Below are positions 31,179 through 39,405 of a stretch of 64,000 nucleotides of DNA, one piece after another. Origin of the DNA: Streptosporangium pseudovulgare (GTDB lineage: Bacteria > Actinomycetota > Actinomycetes > Streptosporangiales > Streptosporangiaceae); assembly GCF_014648055.1 (NCBI RefSeq), contig NZ_BMQJ01000013.1:124001-188000 (forward strand). Direction: 5' to 3'. Both the position numbers and the translations under genes were made by a program. The stretch's first letter is position 1; every line of letters begins with the position of its first letter. Under the pieces are notes generated by a model, which ran no database searches, was not told the DNA's origin, and worked only from the letters and a program-made list of their open reading frames with translations.

Positions 31179-31393
31179 TCGAGCCATCCCGCAGAGCTCG
31201 AACGGGTACCGACCACATTTCGCGCGACACCGGTGTCGCCGATGAACGGTCATGCCATCCACCGAACAGAGACTCACGCCGCCCGCCTCTCGCGCGAAGG
31301 TGAGCCCGGCACTCGTCCGCGTCGGCTGCGCGGTCGCCTCCTGCCTGGTCGTGCGGCGCGCCCACAGGCCCCGAACCACTTCCCCCACGTCAT

Positions 31394-31433
31394 CGGCACG
31401 GTGCCCGGCTCAGCCGCGCCGGGCACCGTGCCG
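31394..31433 (+). terminator. Perfect 16-bp-arm hairpin just upstream of the ricin-domain gene
   Basis: CGGCACGGTGCCCGGC and its exact complement are separated by 8 bases and end 17 bases before the start at 31451. There is no T-tract. It may terminate transcription from upstream or act as a 5'-leader hairpin. Confidence 0.5.
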
Positions 31434-31450
31434 GAACTAAGGAACACGGC

Positions 31451-33667
31451 ATGCGTACCCCCCACTCGGCACTCGCCTGCGCACTGACCACCGCGGCCCT
31501 GGTCGTGGCCGGAGGCGCGGTGGCGGCACCGGCCTCCGCGGAGGTGTCCGGCGCCTCCTACACGGTCACCGTCACCTCGAAGGGATCCTGGACCCGTCCG
31601 GACGACACCCCGGCCGCCGGTTACATCGACAAGGACGGCGCCTACTACTACCAGCAGGCCCATGCCCTCTACGGAGCCACCCAGGGCCGGGCGTGGACCT
31701 TCTACACCGGCGCCGACTTCGACTCCGCCACCCGCTCCGGCGCGATCAGCGACGCGGTGAATCCGGGCAACCCCAACGACAGGAACAACGACACCACCTG
31801 GCGCTGCAACAACAGCCCCACCGGCCTGGAATCCACCGATCCACCCAGCGGATCGGGCTACTCCCAGCGCAACTTCTGCGACCTCGCCGGCGTGTGGGTC
31901 GATCCGGACACCGGCGACTGGTACGGGCTGGTGCACAACGAGTTCACCCCGCAGCCCTTCGGCGACGGTCTCCACTACGACTCGATCGACTACGCCGTGT
32001 CGAAGGACCGGGGGAGGACGTGGGCCATCAAGGGCCACGCCATCACCTCGCCGTACAGCACGAAGCGGGGGGACAACGCGGCTTTCCCCAACCAGACGTA
32101 CCACTACGGCGACGGCGATCCGCGACTGTTCGTCGACGCCGCCTCAGGCTACTTCTACGTCTACTACGGCTCCCGCATCGTGGACAAGAACGGCGGATGG
32201 AAGGCGTTCCACAGCCATGTGGCCCGTGCCCCCATCTCGGGGAAGATGGCGACCGGCTCGTGGCGGAAGTGGTACGGCGGCGCGTGGTCACAGCCCGGCG
32301 TGCAGGGCAGGGAGAGCAACATGGTGCCGGTGACCCCGGCGAACACCACCGGCTACACGCCCACGGCGAAGGAGTACGACCCGGCGAACACCGGCACCAC
32401 GGACCAGCAGGTCGCAGCCGGCAGGACACCGCCGACCTCGCCGCTGTTCGTCATGGACATCACCTACAACGCCCATCTGGGGCTGTACATCGGTGAGCCG
32501 CAGGCGGTCGACCAGTCCGGGAACGCGCCGCAGCAGTTCTACGCCACCGACAACCTCGCCACGCAGAAATGGACGCTGATCGGCGACACCGGCGGCCACC
32601 ACAACGCCTCCTGGTACCGCTGGTTCCTCGACGGCGTCAACAGGACCGGATCCACCATCGTCGGCAAGAACTTCCGCTCCTACTGCTCCTTCGGCTGTTC
32701 CGGCGGCTCCTCGGGGGAGTACGTCAACGTCTCCATCGGTACGTCCACGCCGGCGCCGGCGCCGTTCGACCCCGCCGGGACGTACCGCATCGCCGCCGGG
32801 AACGGCCGCGTCCTGGCCCAGGTCTCCGGCGGCTCCGCCACCACCTCCCTCGCCGCCGCGACGGGCTCGAACCTGGAGGCGTGGTCCTTCATCGGCAACG
32901 GTGACGGCTCCTACCGCGTCGTCAACGCCGCCACCGGCCGGCTCCTGGGCGTCACCTCGACCTCGACCTCGGGCCGCGCCTGGGGCACCGCACCCACCGT
33001 CACCGCGGCCGGCGGCGGCGGGCCCACCGTCGGCCAGCAGTGGTTCGTCATCGCCGGTACCTCCGCCTCCAACGGCGCCCCCACGGGCACCTACCGGCTG
33101 GTCAACCGCTACAGCGGCCTGGTGATCGGCCTGTCGGCCACCTCGGGACGGCCGGCCGAGACCACCCCGGTCCGCGCCTGGACCGACGTCAGCGGCAGCG
33201 GCGTCGGCGGATCCCGTACGGCCGCCGAACAGACCCTGACCATCACCCCGGCCGGGACGGCGCCCGCCGACCTCAACGGCGTTCACACCCTGGTCACCGG
33301 CGGCGAGGCACTCGATGTGCCCGACCACGGCACGACCCCCGGCACCCGGCTCACCACCTGGAGCCCCACCGGTGGCCCCAACCAGAACTGGAACTTCACG
33401 AAGCAGGCCGACGGCTCCTACACCCTCACCGGTGTCGAGTCGGGGCTGTGCGCCGACGTCGAGGCGGGCTCCACCGCCGCGGGCGCCGAAGTGATCCTGT
33501 GGACCTGCACGGGAGGCGCCAACCAGCGCTGGGTGGTCACCCGCCAGGCCGACGGCACCTACACCCTCGCATCCGCCAAGAGCGGATTGCTGCTCACCAC
33601 GGACGGCTCGCTGGTCACCCAGCAGGCGAACTCCGGGTCCGCCCTCCAGCGATGGACGATCGGCTGA
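31451..33667 (+). CDS. Secreted ricin-B-lectin domain protein with propeller-like N-terminal domain
   Basis: A 738-residue exported protein: signal peptide MRTPHSALACALTTAALVVA ending near PASAE. Residues about 35-430 are beta-rich with DTGDWYGLVHNEFTPQPFGD, YGDGDPRLFVDAASGYFYVY and VMDITYNAHLGLYIGEP, resembling a five-bladed glycosidase/sialidase-type propeller, but no catalytic residues can be assigned. The C-terminal about 300 residues form ricin-type lectin modules, with QxW-like strands GGPNQNWNFTKQADGSYTL and GGANQRWVVTRQADGTYTL. ATG 31451 follows AAGGAA. It follows the sugar locus and could bind or trim an extracellular polysaccharide; a link to the LacI regulon is suggested only by the second operator upstream. 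Confidence 0.75.
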   Translation: MRTPHSALACALTTAALVVAGGAVAAPASAEVSGASYTVTVTSKGSWTRPDDTPAAGYIDKDGAYYYQQAHALYGATQGRAWTFYTGADFDSATRSGAISDAVNPGNPNDRNNDTTWRCNNSPTGLESTDPPSGSGYSQRNFCDLAGVWVDPDTGDWYGLVHNEFTPQPFGDGLHYDSIDYAVSKDRGRTWAIKGHAITSPYSTKRGDNAAFPNQTYHYGDGDPRLFVDAASGYFYVYYGSRIVDKNGGWKAFHSHVARAPISGKMATGSWRKWYGGAWSQPGVQGRESNMVPVTPANTTGYTPTAKEYDPANTGTTDQQVAAGRTPPTSPLFVMDITYNAHLGLYIGEPQAVDQSGNAPQQFYATDNLATQKWTLIGDTGGHHNASWYRWFLDGVNRTGSTIVGKNFRSYCSFGCSGGSSGEYVNVSIGTSTPAPAPFDPAGTYRIAAGNGRVLAQVSGGSATTSLAAATGSNLEAWSFIGNGDGSYRVVNAATGRLLGVTSTSTSGRAWGTAPTVTAAGGGGPTVGQQWFVIAGTSASNGAPTGTYRLVNRYSGLVIGLSATSGRPAETTPVRAWTDVSGSGVGGSRTAAEQTLTITPAGTAPADLNGVHTLVTGGEALDVPDHGTTPGTRLTTWSPTGGPNQNWNFTKQADGSYTLTGVESGLCADVEAGSTAAGAEVILWTCTGGANQRWVVTRQADGTYTLASAKSGLLLTTDGSLVTQQANSGSALQRWTIG

Positions 33668-33686
33668 CGGCCCAATGACGACGGGC

Positions 33687-33713
33687 GGGCCGCCGGCACA
33701 CGTCCGGCGGCCC
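33687..33713. terminator. Hairpin between convergent genes
   Basis: GGGCCGCCGG-N7-CCGGCGGCCC lies after the ricin-domain stop and before the convergent DHA2 transporter end. Confidence 0.6.
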
Positions 33714-33755
33714 GTGCCCGGCGCCCACCGGGCGCCCGTGCCCTGAACGTCCGGC

Positions 33756-35243
33756 TCAGTGATGCGCCGAGGCCAGGTCCAGCCGGGCAGGGGTCAGCCA
33801 CCAGACGGCCACCGCCGCCACCAGCATGAGGACTCCGCCGTACAGGCCGGTGACCTCCAGCGATTCGGTGAAGGCGCGCGTGGCCTGGACGGCCAGGTCT
33901 GAGGAGCCGAGCTCTCGGGCCACCGCCAGCGCGCCGCCGAGGGATTCCCGGACCGCGGGGGCGGCGCTCTCGGGCAGCCCGGCCCGATAGAGGACGGCGG
34001 CCAGGCTGCCCAGGACCGCGACGCCGAGGGTGCCGCCGACCTCGTAGGAGGTCTCCTCGATGGCGGCCGCGCTACCCGCCTTCTCCTCCGGGGCGCCCGA
34101 CATGATCACAGCCGAGGCGATGGCGAGCGAGCCCATCCCCGCGCCGATCAGCAGCACGGAGGCGGCCACCCACGGGTAGGTCGTCGGGGCGATCCAGAGC
34201 ACCAGGAAGCCGAGCGCCGAGATCGCCAGCCCGCCGGCCAGCACCGTGCGCGCGCCGATCCGCGCGGCCATGGCCGGGGCCAGCGGCGAGAGCACCGCGG
34301 AGCCGGCGGCCATGGGGAGCATGGCCAGACCCGTCTGCAGCGGGGAGTAGCCCTGGACCAGCTGCATCCACTGGACCATGAGCAGCATCATGCCCGCCAT
34401 GGCGATCGAGGTGGTGAGGGCGGCCAGGGTGCCGGAGGTGAAGGCGCCGCTGCGGAAGAGCCTGACCTCCAGCAAGGGGTCTCGGCGGCGCAGGCATCGC
34501 CGTACGAACCAGACCAGAGTGATCGCGGCGAGGGCGGCGGCGCCGATGGTCGGGGCGCTCGGCCCTTCGGTGGCCAGATGCTTGATGGCGTAGACGAAGG
34601 CGACCATGCCGACCACCGACAGCACCGTCCCCAACGCGTCCCAGCGGCCTGGCGTGGGATTGCGCGACTCGGGCAGCAGGAACAGCCCGGCGACGATGGC
34701 GATGGCCATCACCGGCACGTTCACCAGGAAAGCGGCGTGCCAGCTGAAGGCCTCCAGCAGTAGCCCGCCCGTGATCGGGCCGAGCGCGCCGCCCACGGCC
34801 GCCATCGCCGCCCAGATCCCCAGCGCGGTGGCCCGCTCGCGGCCGTCGGTGAACAGGCTGCGGATCATCGACAGGGTGGACGGCATGATCATCGCACCGC
34901 CGATGCCGAGCAGCGCCCGCACCGCGATCACCTCGGCCGGGCGGTCGGCCCACAACACGGCGACGGAGGCCAGGCCGAACACGGCGAAGCCGGAGACGAG
35001 CATGCGTTTGCGTCCCCAGCGGTCGCCCAGCGCGCTGACGGTCACCAGCAGGCCCGCCACGACCAGGGAGTAGATGTCGACCATCCACAGCAGCTCCACC
35101 GCGCCCGGCTTCAGATCGGCCGACATCTCCGGCAGCGCCACGTTGAGGATGGTCATGTCCATCACGACCAGCAGCAGGCTGGCCGACAGGACGGCCAGCG
35201 CCGCCCAGCGTCTGGTGTACGGCTTGACCGCGGTGTGCGTCAT
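33756..35243 (-). CDS. MFS drug exporter, DHA2 (14-TM) family
   Basis: A 495-residue exporter. Family motifs include LLLVVMDMTILNVALPEMSA (motif D-like, first membrane segment), LGDRWGRKRMLVSGF (motif A) and GALGPITGGLLLEAFSWHAA (motif C-like). About 14 hydrophobic segments are present. The ATG at 35243 overlaps the stop codon of the upstream TetR gene (ATGA), giving a two-gene regulator/exporter operon. The longer frame upstream overlaps TetR coding sequence and is rejected. The substrate is unknown, but the proton-driven drug efflux class is clear. Confidence 0.92.
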   Translation of the reverse strand: MTHTAVKPYTRRWAALAVLSASLLLVVMDMTILNVALPEMSADLKPGAVELLWMVDIYSLVVAGLLVTVSALGDRWGRKRMLVSGFAVFGLASVAVLWADRPAEVIAVRALLGIGGAMIMPSTLSMIRSLFTDGRERATALGIWAAMAAVGGALGPITGGLLLEAFSWHAAFLVNVPVMAIAIVAGLFLLPESRNPTPGRWDALGTVLSVVGMVAFVYAIKHLATEGPSAPTIGAAALAAITLVWFVRRCLRRRDPLLEVRLFRSGAFTSGTLAALTTSIAMAGMMLLMVQWMQLVQGYSPLQTGLAMLPMAAGSAVLSPLAPAMAARIGARTVLAGGLAISALGFLVLWIAPTTYPWVAASVLLIGAGMGSLAIASAVIMSGAPEEKAGSAAAIEETSYEVGGTLGVAVLGSLAAVLYRAGLPESAAPAVRESLGGALAVARELGSSDLAVQATRAFTESLEVTGLYGGVLMLVAAVAVWWLTPARLDLASAHH

Positions 35244-35791
35244 GACGTTCCCCGGAGAAAGGTTTCGAGAAGCAGGCGGGACGTGTCGCGCCGGGCGACG
35301 TCGCCGCGCCGCAGGCTTTCGCGGACGGCCACGAGCAGGCCGTACACGGTGTTGCTCACCCATCGGGGCGGAAGGTCGGCCCGCAGGACGCCGGCGCGCT
35401 GGCAGGCCTCGATCAACTCGATCTCACGCGCCTCCAGTTCCTCGGCCCGCCGCACCAGCTCGGGGTTGATTCCGACGAGGTGCTCGGTGAGCGCGAAGCC
35501 GTGTTCCTCGGCCACCTCGATATGGGCGACGAGCAGCGCGTGGAGGGTCTCCTCCACGCGCTCGCCGGTCCTGAGCGCCGCGTCGAGGCCGATCTCGTCG
35601 TGAACCCGCTGCCAGGCCTCGTGCGCTCGCCAGCCCAGCGCGACGATCAGCTCTTCGCGGGTGGCGAAGTGCCGGTGCAGGGTCGCGCGATGGACCCCAG
35701 CGGCCTGGGCGATCTCGGCCATCGAGGCGGCCGGCGCCTGGTTCAGATGCTCGATCGCCCTGGTGACGATCTGTTCTCGGCTTACCGCCAT
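35240..35791 (-). CDS. TetR-family regulator of the adjacent exporter
   Basis: A 183-residue regulator. The HTH reads SMAEIAQAAGVHRATLHRHF, followed by ATREELIVALGWRAHEAW. The C-terminal helices contain the ligand pocket. It is co-transcribed with the DHA2 exporter and preceded by a perfect dyad (35813-35830) 22 bases from its start, so it most likely represses its own operon. Confidence 0.9.
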   Translation of the reverse strand: MAVSREQIVTRAIEHLNQAPAASMAEIAQAAGVHRATLHRHFATREELIVALGWRAHEAWQRVHDEIGLDAALRTGERVEETLHALLVAHIEVAEEHGFALTEHLVGINPELVRRAEELEAREIELIEACQRAGVLRADLPPRWVSNTVYGLLVAVRESLRRGDVARRDTSRLLLETFLRGTS

Positions 35792-35812
35792 CTACAACAC
35801 TTCCGTCGAAAT

Positions 35813-35830
35813 TGCGACATCCTTGTCGCA
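35813..35830. promoter_or_regulatory. TetR operator upstream of the exporter operon
   Basis: Perfect 7-bp arms TGCGACA / TGTCGCA with spacer TCCT, in an AT-rich promoter segment. Confidence 0.65.
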
Positions 35831-35915
35831 TTCTATAGCCGGACGCGCCGCGGTTCATCCCGAAGCCCGGGGTCCCTGCCGGAGGCGTCCGCCTCCAGGG
35901 GCGGACCGCCCTGCT

Positions 35916-35999
35916 TTCGTGGGGGCCCTGAAGGCGGCGCCATCCGCCGACGGAAAGTTCGTGGAGGCCCTGAAGCCGGCGTCATCCGCCGACGGAAAG
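35916..35999 (+). repeat. Two tandem copies of a 42-bp repeat at the transposon target
   Basis: Copies at 35916-35957 and 35958-35999 differ at a few bases. Read on the + strand they encode the 14-residue units FVGALKAAPSADGK and FVEALKPASSADGK; on the minus strand FPSADDAGFRASTN-like units. No start codon or gene is evident, so this may be an intergenic repeat or the remnant of a repeat protein cut by the transposon. Confidence 0.6.
35995..35999. repeat. Target-site duplication, left copy
   Basis: GAAAG directly before the left terminal repeat, identical to 53201-53205. Confidence 0.85.
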
Positions 36000-36057
36000 G
36001 GGGTCCCGGTAGCAATGAAGAAATTTTCAACGAAGTTGATCCTGACCTGCGATAACG
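36000..36057 (+). repeat. Left terminal inverted repeat of the transposon
   Basis: It starts GGGGTCCCGGTAGCAATGAA and continues to a TAACG near its inner end. The first 27 bases are identical to the right end. Confidence 0.88.
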
Positions 36058-36137
36058 GAGCGTCGTCCGGATGAGGTCTCGGTTCGGTTACGGTAGAGGG
36101 CCACGAGGTCGGTGCTCGAAACGGCAAGGCATCGCCA

Positions 36138-36785
36138 GTGCAGGGCACAGCGTCGGTCGAGCGGGCCGAAACTGCCGGCAACCCGTGGAACGCTGCTGTG
36201 ATGTCGGGATTCACGCGCGACACCAAGCGCTACGGCGACAAACTCGTTTACGAGGCGCTCGGCTCGAAGTGGCGCCGCTATCACGACGCCCACTGCAGGT
36301 GCGGCCTGAACTGGGTCACCGAGCATGCTGAGCCGGCCGGCTTCACTGTGGTGCGCTCCGGTACCGGCTGGGTTGCCCTAACCGGTCCAGGTCTGACCGA
36401 GGACGTCGACGAGTCCGCGCTAACCACTGATGCCCTCTGGGAGGCCGTCACCGGTAAACCCGGCGCTGGCCGGGCGGAGGCGGTGAGGGTCGTCGAGCGG
36501 AGCGATGCAGTCGCCGGCGATCGCGCAGCGACCGGTGCTGGCGGTGCCCAACGGTGTGAACGTCATCCCGAAGCTGAGCCGGGGCCGGTCACCGACAAGC
36601 AGCTGAAGTACCTCAGCACGCTGGTGGGCAAGGTCGGGCGCGAGCGGTTCGACACCGCCTTCGACGCAGTGGTTCAGGGCACGGGGGTCGCGCCGCGTGG
36701 GGACGGCGAAAGGACCGGTCAGGCACTGCGGCGCCTGACGAGAGCCACTGCTCGCAAGCTGATCACGGTCTTGGCCGGTCCCTGA
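36138..36785 (+). CDS. Hypothetical protein at the left end of the transposon
   Basis: A 215-residue protein of no family I recognise. The first part contains a small Cys-bearing segment (WRRYHDAHCRCGLNWVTEHA). A variable middle is followed by a conserved-looking C-terminal helical block (VTDKQLKYLSTLVGKVGRER, FDTAF, LRRLTRATARKLITVLAG) that resembles a short domain in other actinobacterial mobile-element proteins. The GTG at 36138 has GGCAAGG upstream; an alternative start is ATG 36201. It is convergent with the tyrosine recombinase and lies only 80 bases inside the left terminal repeat, so it may be a core transposon gene. Confidence 0.6.
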   Translation: MQGTASVERAETAGNPWNAAVMSGFTRDTKRYGDKLVYEALGSKWRRYHDAHCRCGLNWVTEHAEPAGFTVVRSGTGWVALTGPGLTEDVDESALTTDALWEAVTGKPGAGRAEAVRVVERSDAVAGDRAATGAGGAQRCERHPEAEPGPVTDKQLKYLSTLVGKVGRERFDTAFDAVVQGTGVAPRGDGERTGQALRRLTRATARKLITVLAGP

Positions 36786-36835
36786 CCCCGGACCTGGTCA
36801 GGCGGTGGGCGACACCTGGGCGCCGGGGTGCTGAA

Positions 36836-37801
36836 TCAGCGGGGACGGCGGCGCTGGGCGGGGTCGGCTTCGGCGGTGATGCGTGCGGAGGTCTCCTCGC
36901 CCAGGCGCACGTAGCGGCCGAGGCTGGCCAGGTGCTGGTGGCGGCTCTTGGCTTGCAAATCCGGGGCGGTCCGTCCGGCCTGCGCGAGATGCTGCAACGC
37001 ACTGTGCCGGAGCTGGTGCAACGTCCATCCCTGCCGGTGCGGGTCCAGCTCTGCGGAGGCGGTCTTGAACATGTATTCGGCGCGCGGGTAGGACAGCCGC
37101 CCCCGCCCGGTGATCGGGCAGATGTCACCGCGCGCGGGCACGCGAGATCCGGAGGTGGGGGCGCGCCGGTCGGCCAGGAACACCGGCCCGGCCGTGCGGC
37201 CGGCCAGCAGGCGGGGCAGCAGCCGGGCGGTGAAGGTGGCCCGGTGCACGTACTCGATGGCGCCGCCCTTGGAGGCGACACGGGCGCGGCGGAACTCCAG
37301 GTCGAGGTCCTCGACGTTGAGGCTGAGGATCTCCTCGGCTCTGGCGGCCGTGTCATACAGGAGTCTCCACAGCACCCTCTCCCGCAGGGCGTGCTTGGGG
37401 TCGGTGAACAGCTTGTCCAGACGGGCGGCCGGGATGGCGCGGTCGCCGCGCCGGGCGGGCTTGCGCCGCTCCAGGCGCCGGGCGGGGTTGGTGGCCAGGA
37501 GGTCCTGGCGCTGGGCCCAGGTGGTGAAGGAGACCAGAGCGGACAGGTGCCGGTTCCAGGTGGCGGCGGCCGCGGTCGTCCAGCGGTCCATCACCGCGGC
37601 GTACTGCTCGGGCGTCAGCGCGGCGACCGGATAGGTGGGCCCGGCCACGGCGGTCAGCCGGGCGAGGGTCTCGGCGTAGCCGGTGCGGGTGGTGGCCGCC
37701 TGTGCCGACTCCAGGAAGCGTTCGACCGCGGCCGTCAGCGGCGAGGCAGGCGGGGGCCCGGCGGCCGGGGTCGGCGGGCCGGGGAAGGACATGACGGACA
37801 C
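36836..37801 (-). CDS. Tyrosine recombinase (TnpI-like resolvase of the transposon)
   Basis: A 321-residue phage-integrase-family recombinase. The N-terminal SAM-like core-binding domain reads LTAAVERFLESAQAATTRTG and ATWNRHLSALVSFTTWAQRQ. The catalytic residues are Arg in YDTAARAEEILSL, Lys in RVASKGG, His-x-x-Arg in WTLHQLRHSALQH, His in KSRHQHLASLGRY and the nucleophilic Tyr in LGRYVRL. The GTG at 37801 has GGGAG upstream (ATG 37792 is an alternative). Near-identical repeats GTGACA(C/G)ATAATGCA lie just upstream, suggesting an internal resolution site. It would resolve Tn3-type cointegrates, replacing the usual serine resolvase. Confidence 0.85.
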   Translation of the reverse strand: MSVMSFPGPPTPAAGPPPASPLTAAVERFLESAQAATTRTGYAETLARLTAVAGPTYPVAALTPEQYAAVMDRWTTAAAATWNRHLSALVSFTTWAQRQDLLATNPARRLERRKPARRGDRAIPAARLDKLFTDPKHALRERVLWRLLYDTAARAEEILSLNVEDLDLEFRRARVASKGGAIEYVHRATFTARLLPRLLAGRTAGPVFLADRRAPTSGSRVPARGDICPITGRGRLSYPRAEYMFKTASAELDPHRQGWTLHQLRHSALQHLAQAGRTAPDLQAKSRHQHLASLGRYVRLGEETSARITAEADPAQRRRPR

Positions 37802-37823
37802 GGACGTCTCCCAGGCAGACGAT

Positions 37824-37915
37824 GTGACACATAATGCAGCCGAGTCGCCGTCGTGGCGGCGGCGGCCAAGCTGGGCGGAAACGGGCGGATGGCAGCCTGA
37901 GTGACAGATAATGCA
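37824..37915. promoter_or_regulatory. Candidate internal resolution site: two direct 15-bp repeats
   Basis: GTGACACATAATGCA at 37824-37838 and GTGACAGATAATGCA at 37901-37915 are 77 bp apart, immediately upstream of the recombinase gene. AT-rich cores of this kind are typical binding elements of tyrosine recombinases. Confidence 0.5.
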
Positions 37916-38166
37916 AGTTCTGTGCCACATCGCCGGTTGCAGGCCCTGGGACCGTGCCTGGGATGCATGAGGGATCCTCTCCACAGGCAAGGGTGTGGCC
38001 ACGAAACGGTGTGTCGGATGTGCCGGAATGAGCGGGCTGAGCCAGCAGGCGGAGCTGAACTGGGACGCGGCCAGGATCGCCCCAGCTACCTGTCGGCTGG
38101 GTACAAGGGACATGCGGACGGCCGGCGGAGGGAGCGTTCTCGTTTTAACCACGCTGCCTGGCTCCG

Positions 38167-38514
38167 GTGGCCTTCCCCGACTGCGGGCCGGGACGCAGCC
38201 TGTACCTGGCCTTGCGCGGCCGGCATCGCCGCCTGGAACTCCTTGGCCTGCTCCTGGCCGGGGTCGGGCTCGCCCTCGGGCTGGTCGGGATGGCGGACTC
38301 GGCATTGGGGGTCATCGATCCGAACCCTTGGGCGCCGGTCATCAATACCGGTGAACATGTGGGGCTGGCCTTCATCAACCCGAGTTCCTTCCATGTTCTG
38401 GAGGCGGGGCCGATCCCTTTGGTCTTCTCCGCCACCTGGATCCTGCTGGGGCTCGGCCTGCTGCACGCAGACGGCACCGTCGCGCCGCAGGTCCGTACGG
38501 GCACAGACCGTTGA
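38167..38514 (+). CDS. Small two-helix membrane protein of unknown function
   Basis: A 115-residue frame from GTG 38167. It has two hydrophobic segments, LLGLLLAGVGLALGLVGMA and PLVFSATWILLGLGLLHADG, joined by a loop containing INTGEHVGLAFINPSSFHVL. The residue bias is membrane-like and not explained by a gene in another frame. No family is recognised and the ribosome-binding site is weak. It lies between the recombinase control region and the response regulator. Confidence 0.5.
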   Translation: MAFPDCGPGRSLYLALRGRHRRLELLGLLLAGVGLALGLVGMADSALGVIDPNPWAPVINTGEHVGLAFINPSSFHVLEAGPIPLVFSATWILLGLGLLHADGTVAPQVRTGTDR

Positions 38515-38698
38515 TCGAGTGATCCTCTCCGCCTGGTGGGGAAGATCTGCGGTCACATCGTGTGGTTGCCGCGCGCGTAACGGCTCCGGGGACTTCCGGC
38601 GGCGTGGGCGTGGCGTGTGGTCGATCAGCTTGGCGGTGACCGGGCTGATCGCTGACTGGTTTCCTCGCCTTGGCAGGGCAACTCATACCATCGGCCGC

Positions 38699-39376
38699 AT
38701 GGCATGTGTGCTGGTCGTGGAGGACGATCTGGTCATCCGGTCCGAGCTGGTCGAGGCGCTGACCGCTCAGGGTTATGAGGCGGAGCCGGCCGCGGATGGG
38801 GCCGAGGCGGTGCAGGCGGTCGAGCGGCACCAGCCGGACCTTGTGCTGCTGGATCTGGGGTTGCCCGATGTGGACGGGGTGGCCCTGTGCCGGCGGTTGC
38901 GTTTGAGGGTGCCGGACACGGTGATCGTCGTGTTGACGGCTCGTACGCAGGAGTTCGAGGTCGTGGTGGCGCTGGACGCGGGGGCTGATGACTATCTGAC
39001 CAAGCCGTTCCGGCTGACGGAGCTGATGGCCAGGATCCGCGCGCACCTGCGGCGGCGGGGCCCGGCAGCGGGGGAGCGGATACTGACGGCCGGGCGGTTG
39101 CGCCTGGACCTGCCCGCGCGGCGCGTCTATGTGGGGCAGGCCGAGGTGATGTTGCGGCCCAAGGAGTTCGATCTGCTGGCGGCGCTGGTCAGCCGGGCGG
39201 GCGAGGTGGTGACGCGCGAGCAGCTGATGGACGAGGTGTGGGACGTGAACTGGTTCGGCTCCACCAAGACGCTGGATGTGCACGTGTTCGCGCTGCGCCG
39301 CAAGCTGGCCGAGCATGGCGAGGCGATGGAGCGGATCGTCACGGTGCGGGGGCGCGGCTACCGCTACGAGCTATGA
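38699..39376 (+). CDS. OmpR/PhoB-family response regulator (transposon cargo)
   Basis: A 225-residue regulator. Receiver: MACVLVVEDDLVIRSELVEA, phospho-acceptor Asp in LVLLDLGLPDVDG, conserved Lys in YLTKPFRLTELMA. Winged-helix effector: MLRPKEFDLLAALVSRAGEV, VTREQLMDEVW, KTLDVHVFALRRKL, VRGRGYRYEL. There is no ribosome-binding site, and a TACCAT box (38686-38691) ends 7 bases before the ATG, so the mRNA is probably leaderless. It is convergent with the histidine kinase (30 bases apart), its likely partner. The shared element at 40716-40758 and 48611-48653 is the candidate target. Confidence 0.9.
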   Translation: MACVLVVEDDLVIRSELVEALTAQGYEAEPAADGAEAVQAVERHQPDLVLLDLGLPDVDGVALCRRLRLRVPDTVIVVLTARTQEFEVVVALDAGADDYLTKPFRLTELMARIRAHLRRRGPAAGERILTAGRLRLDLPARRVYVGQAEVMLRPKEFDLLAALVSRAGEVVTREQLMDEVWDVNWFGSTKTLDVHVFALRRKLAEHGEAMERIVTVRGRGYRYEL

Positions 39377-39405
39377 CCCGCCCCCGGCCGGCCCCCGTCT
39401 GGCCG

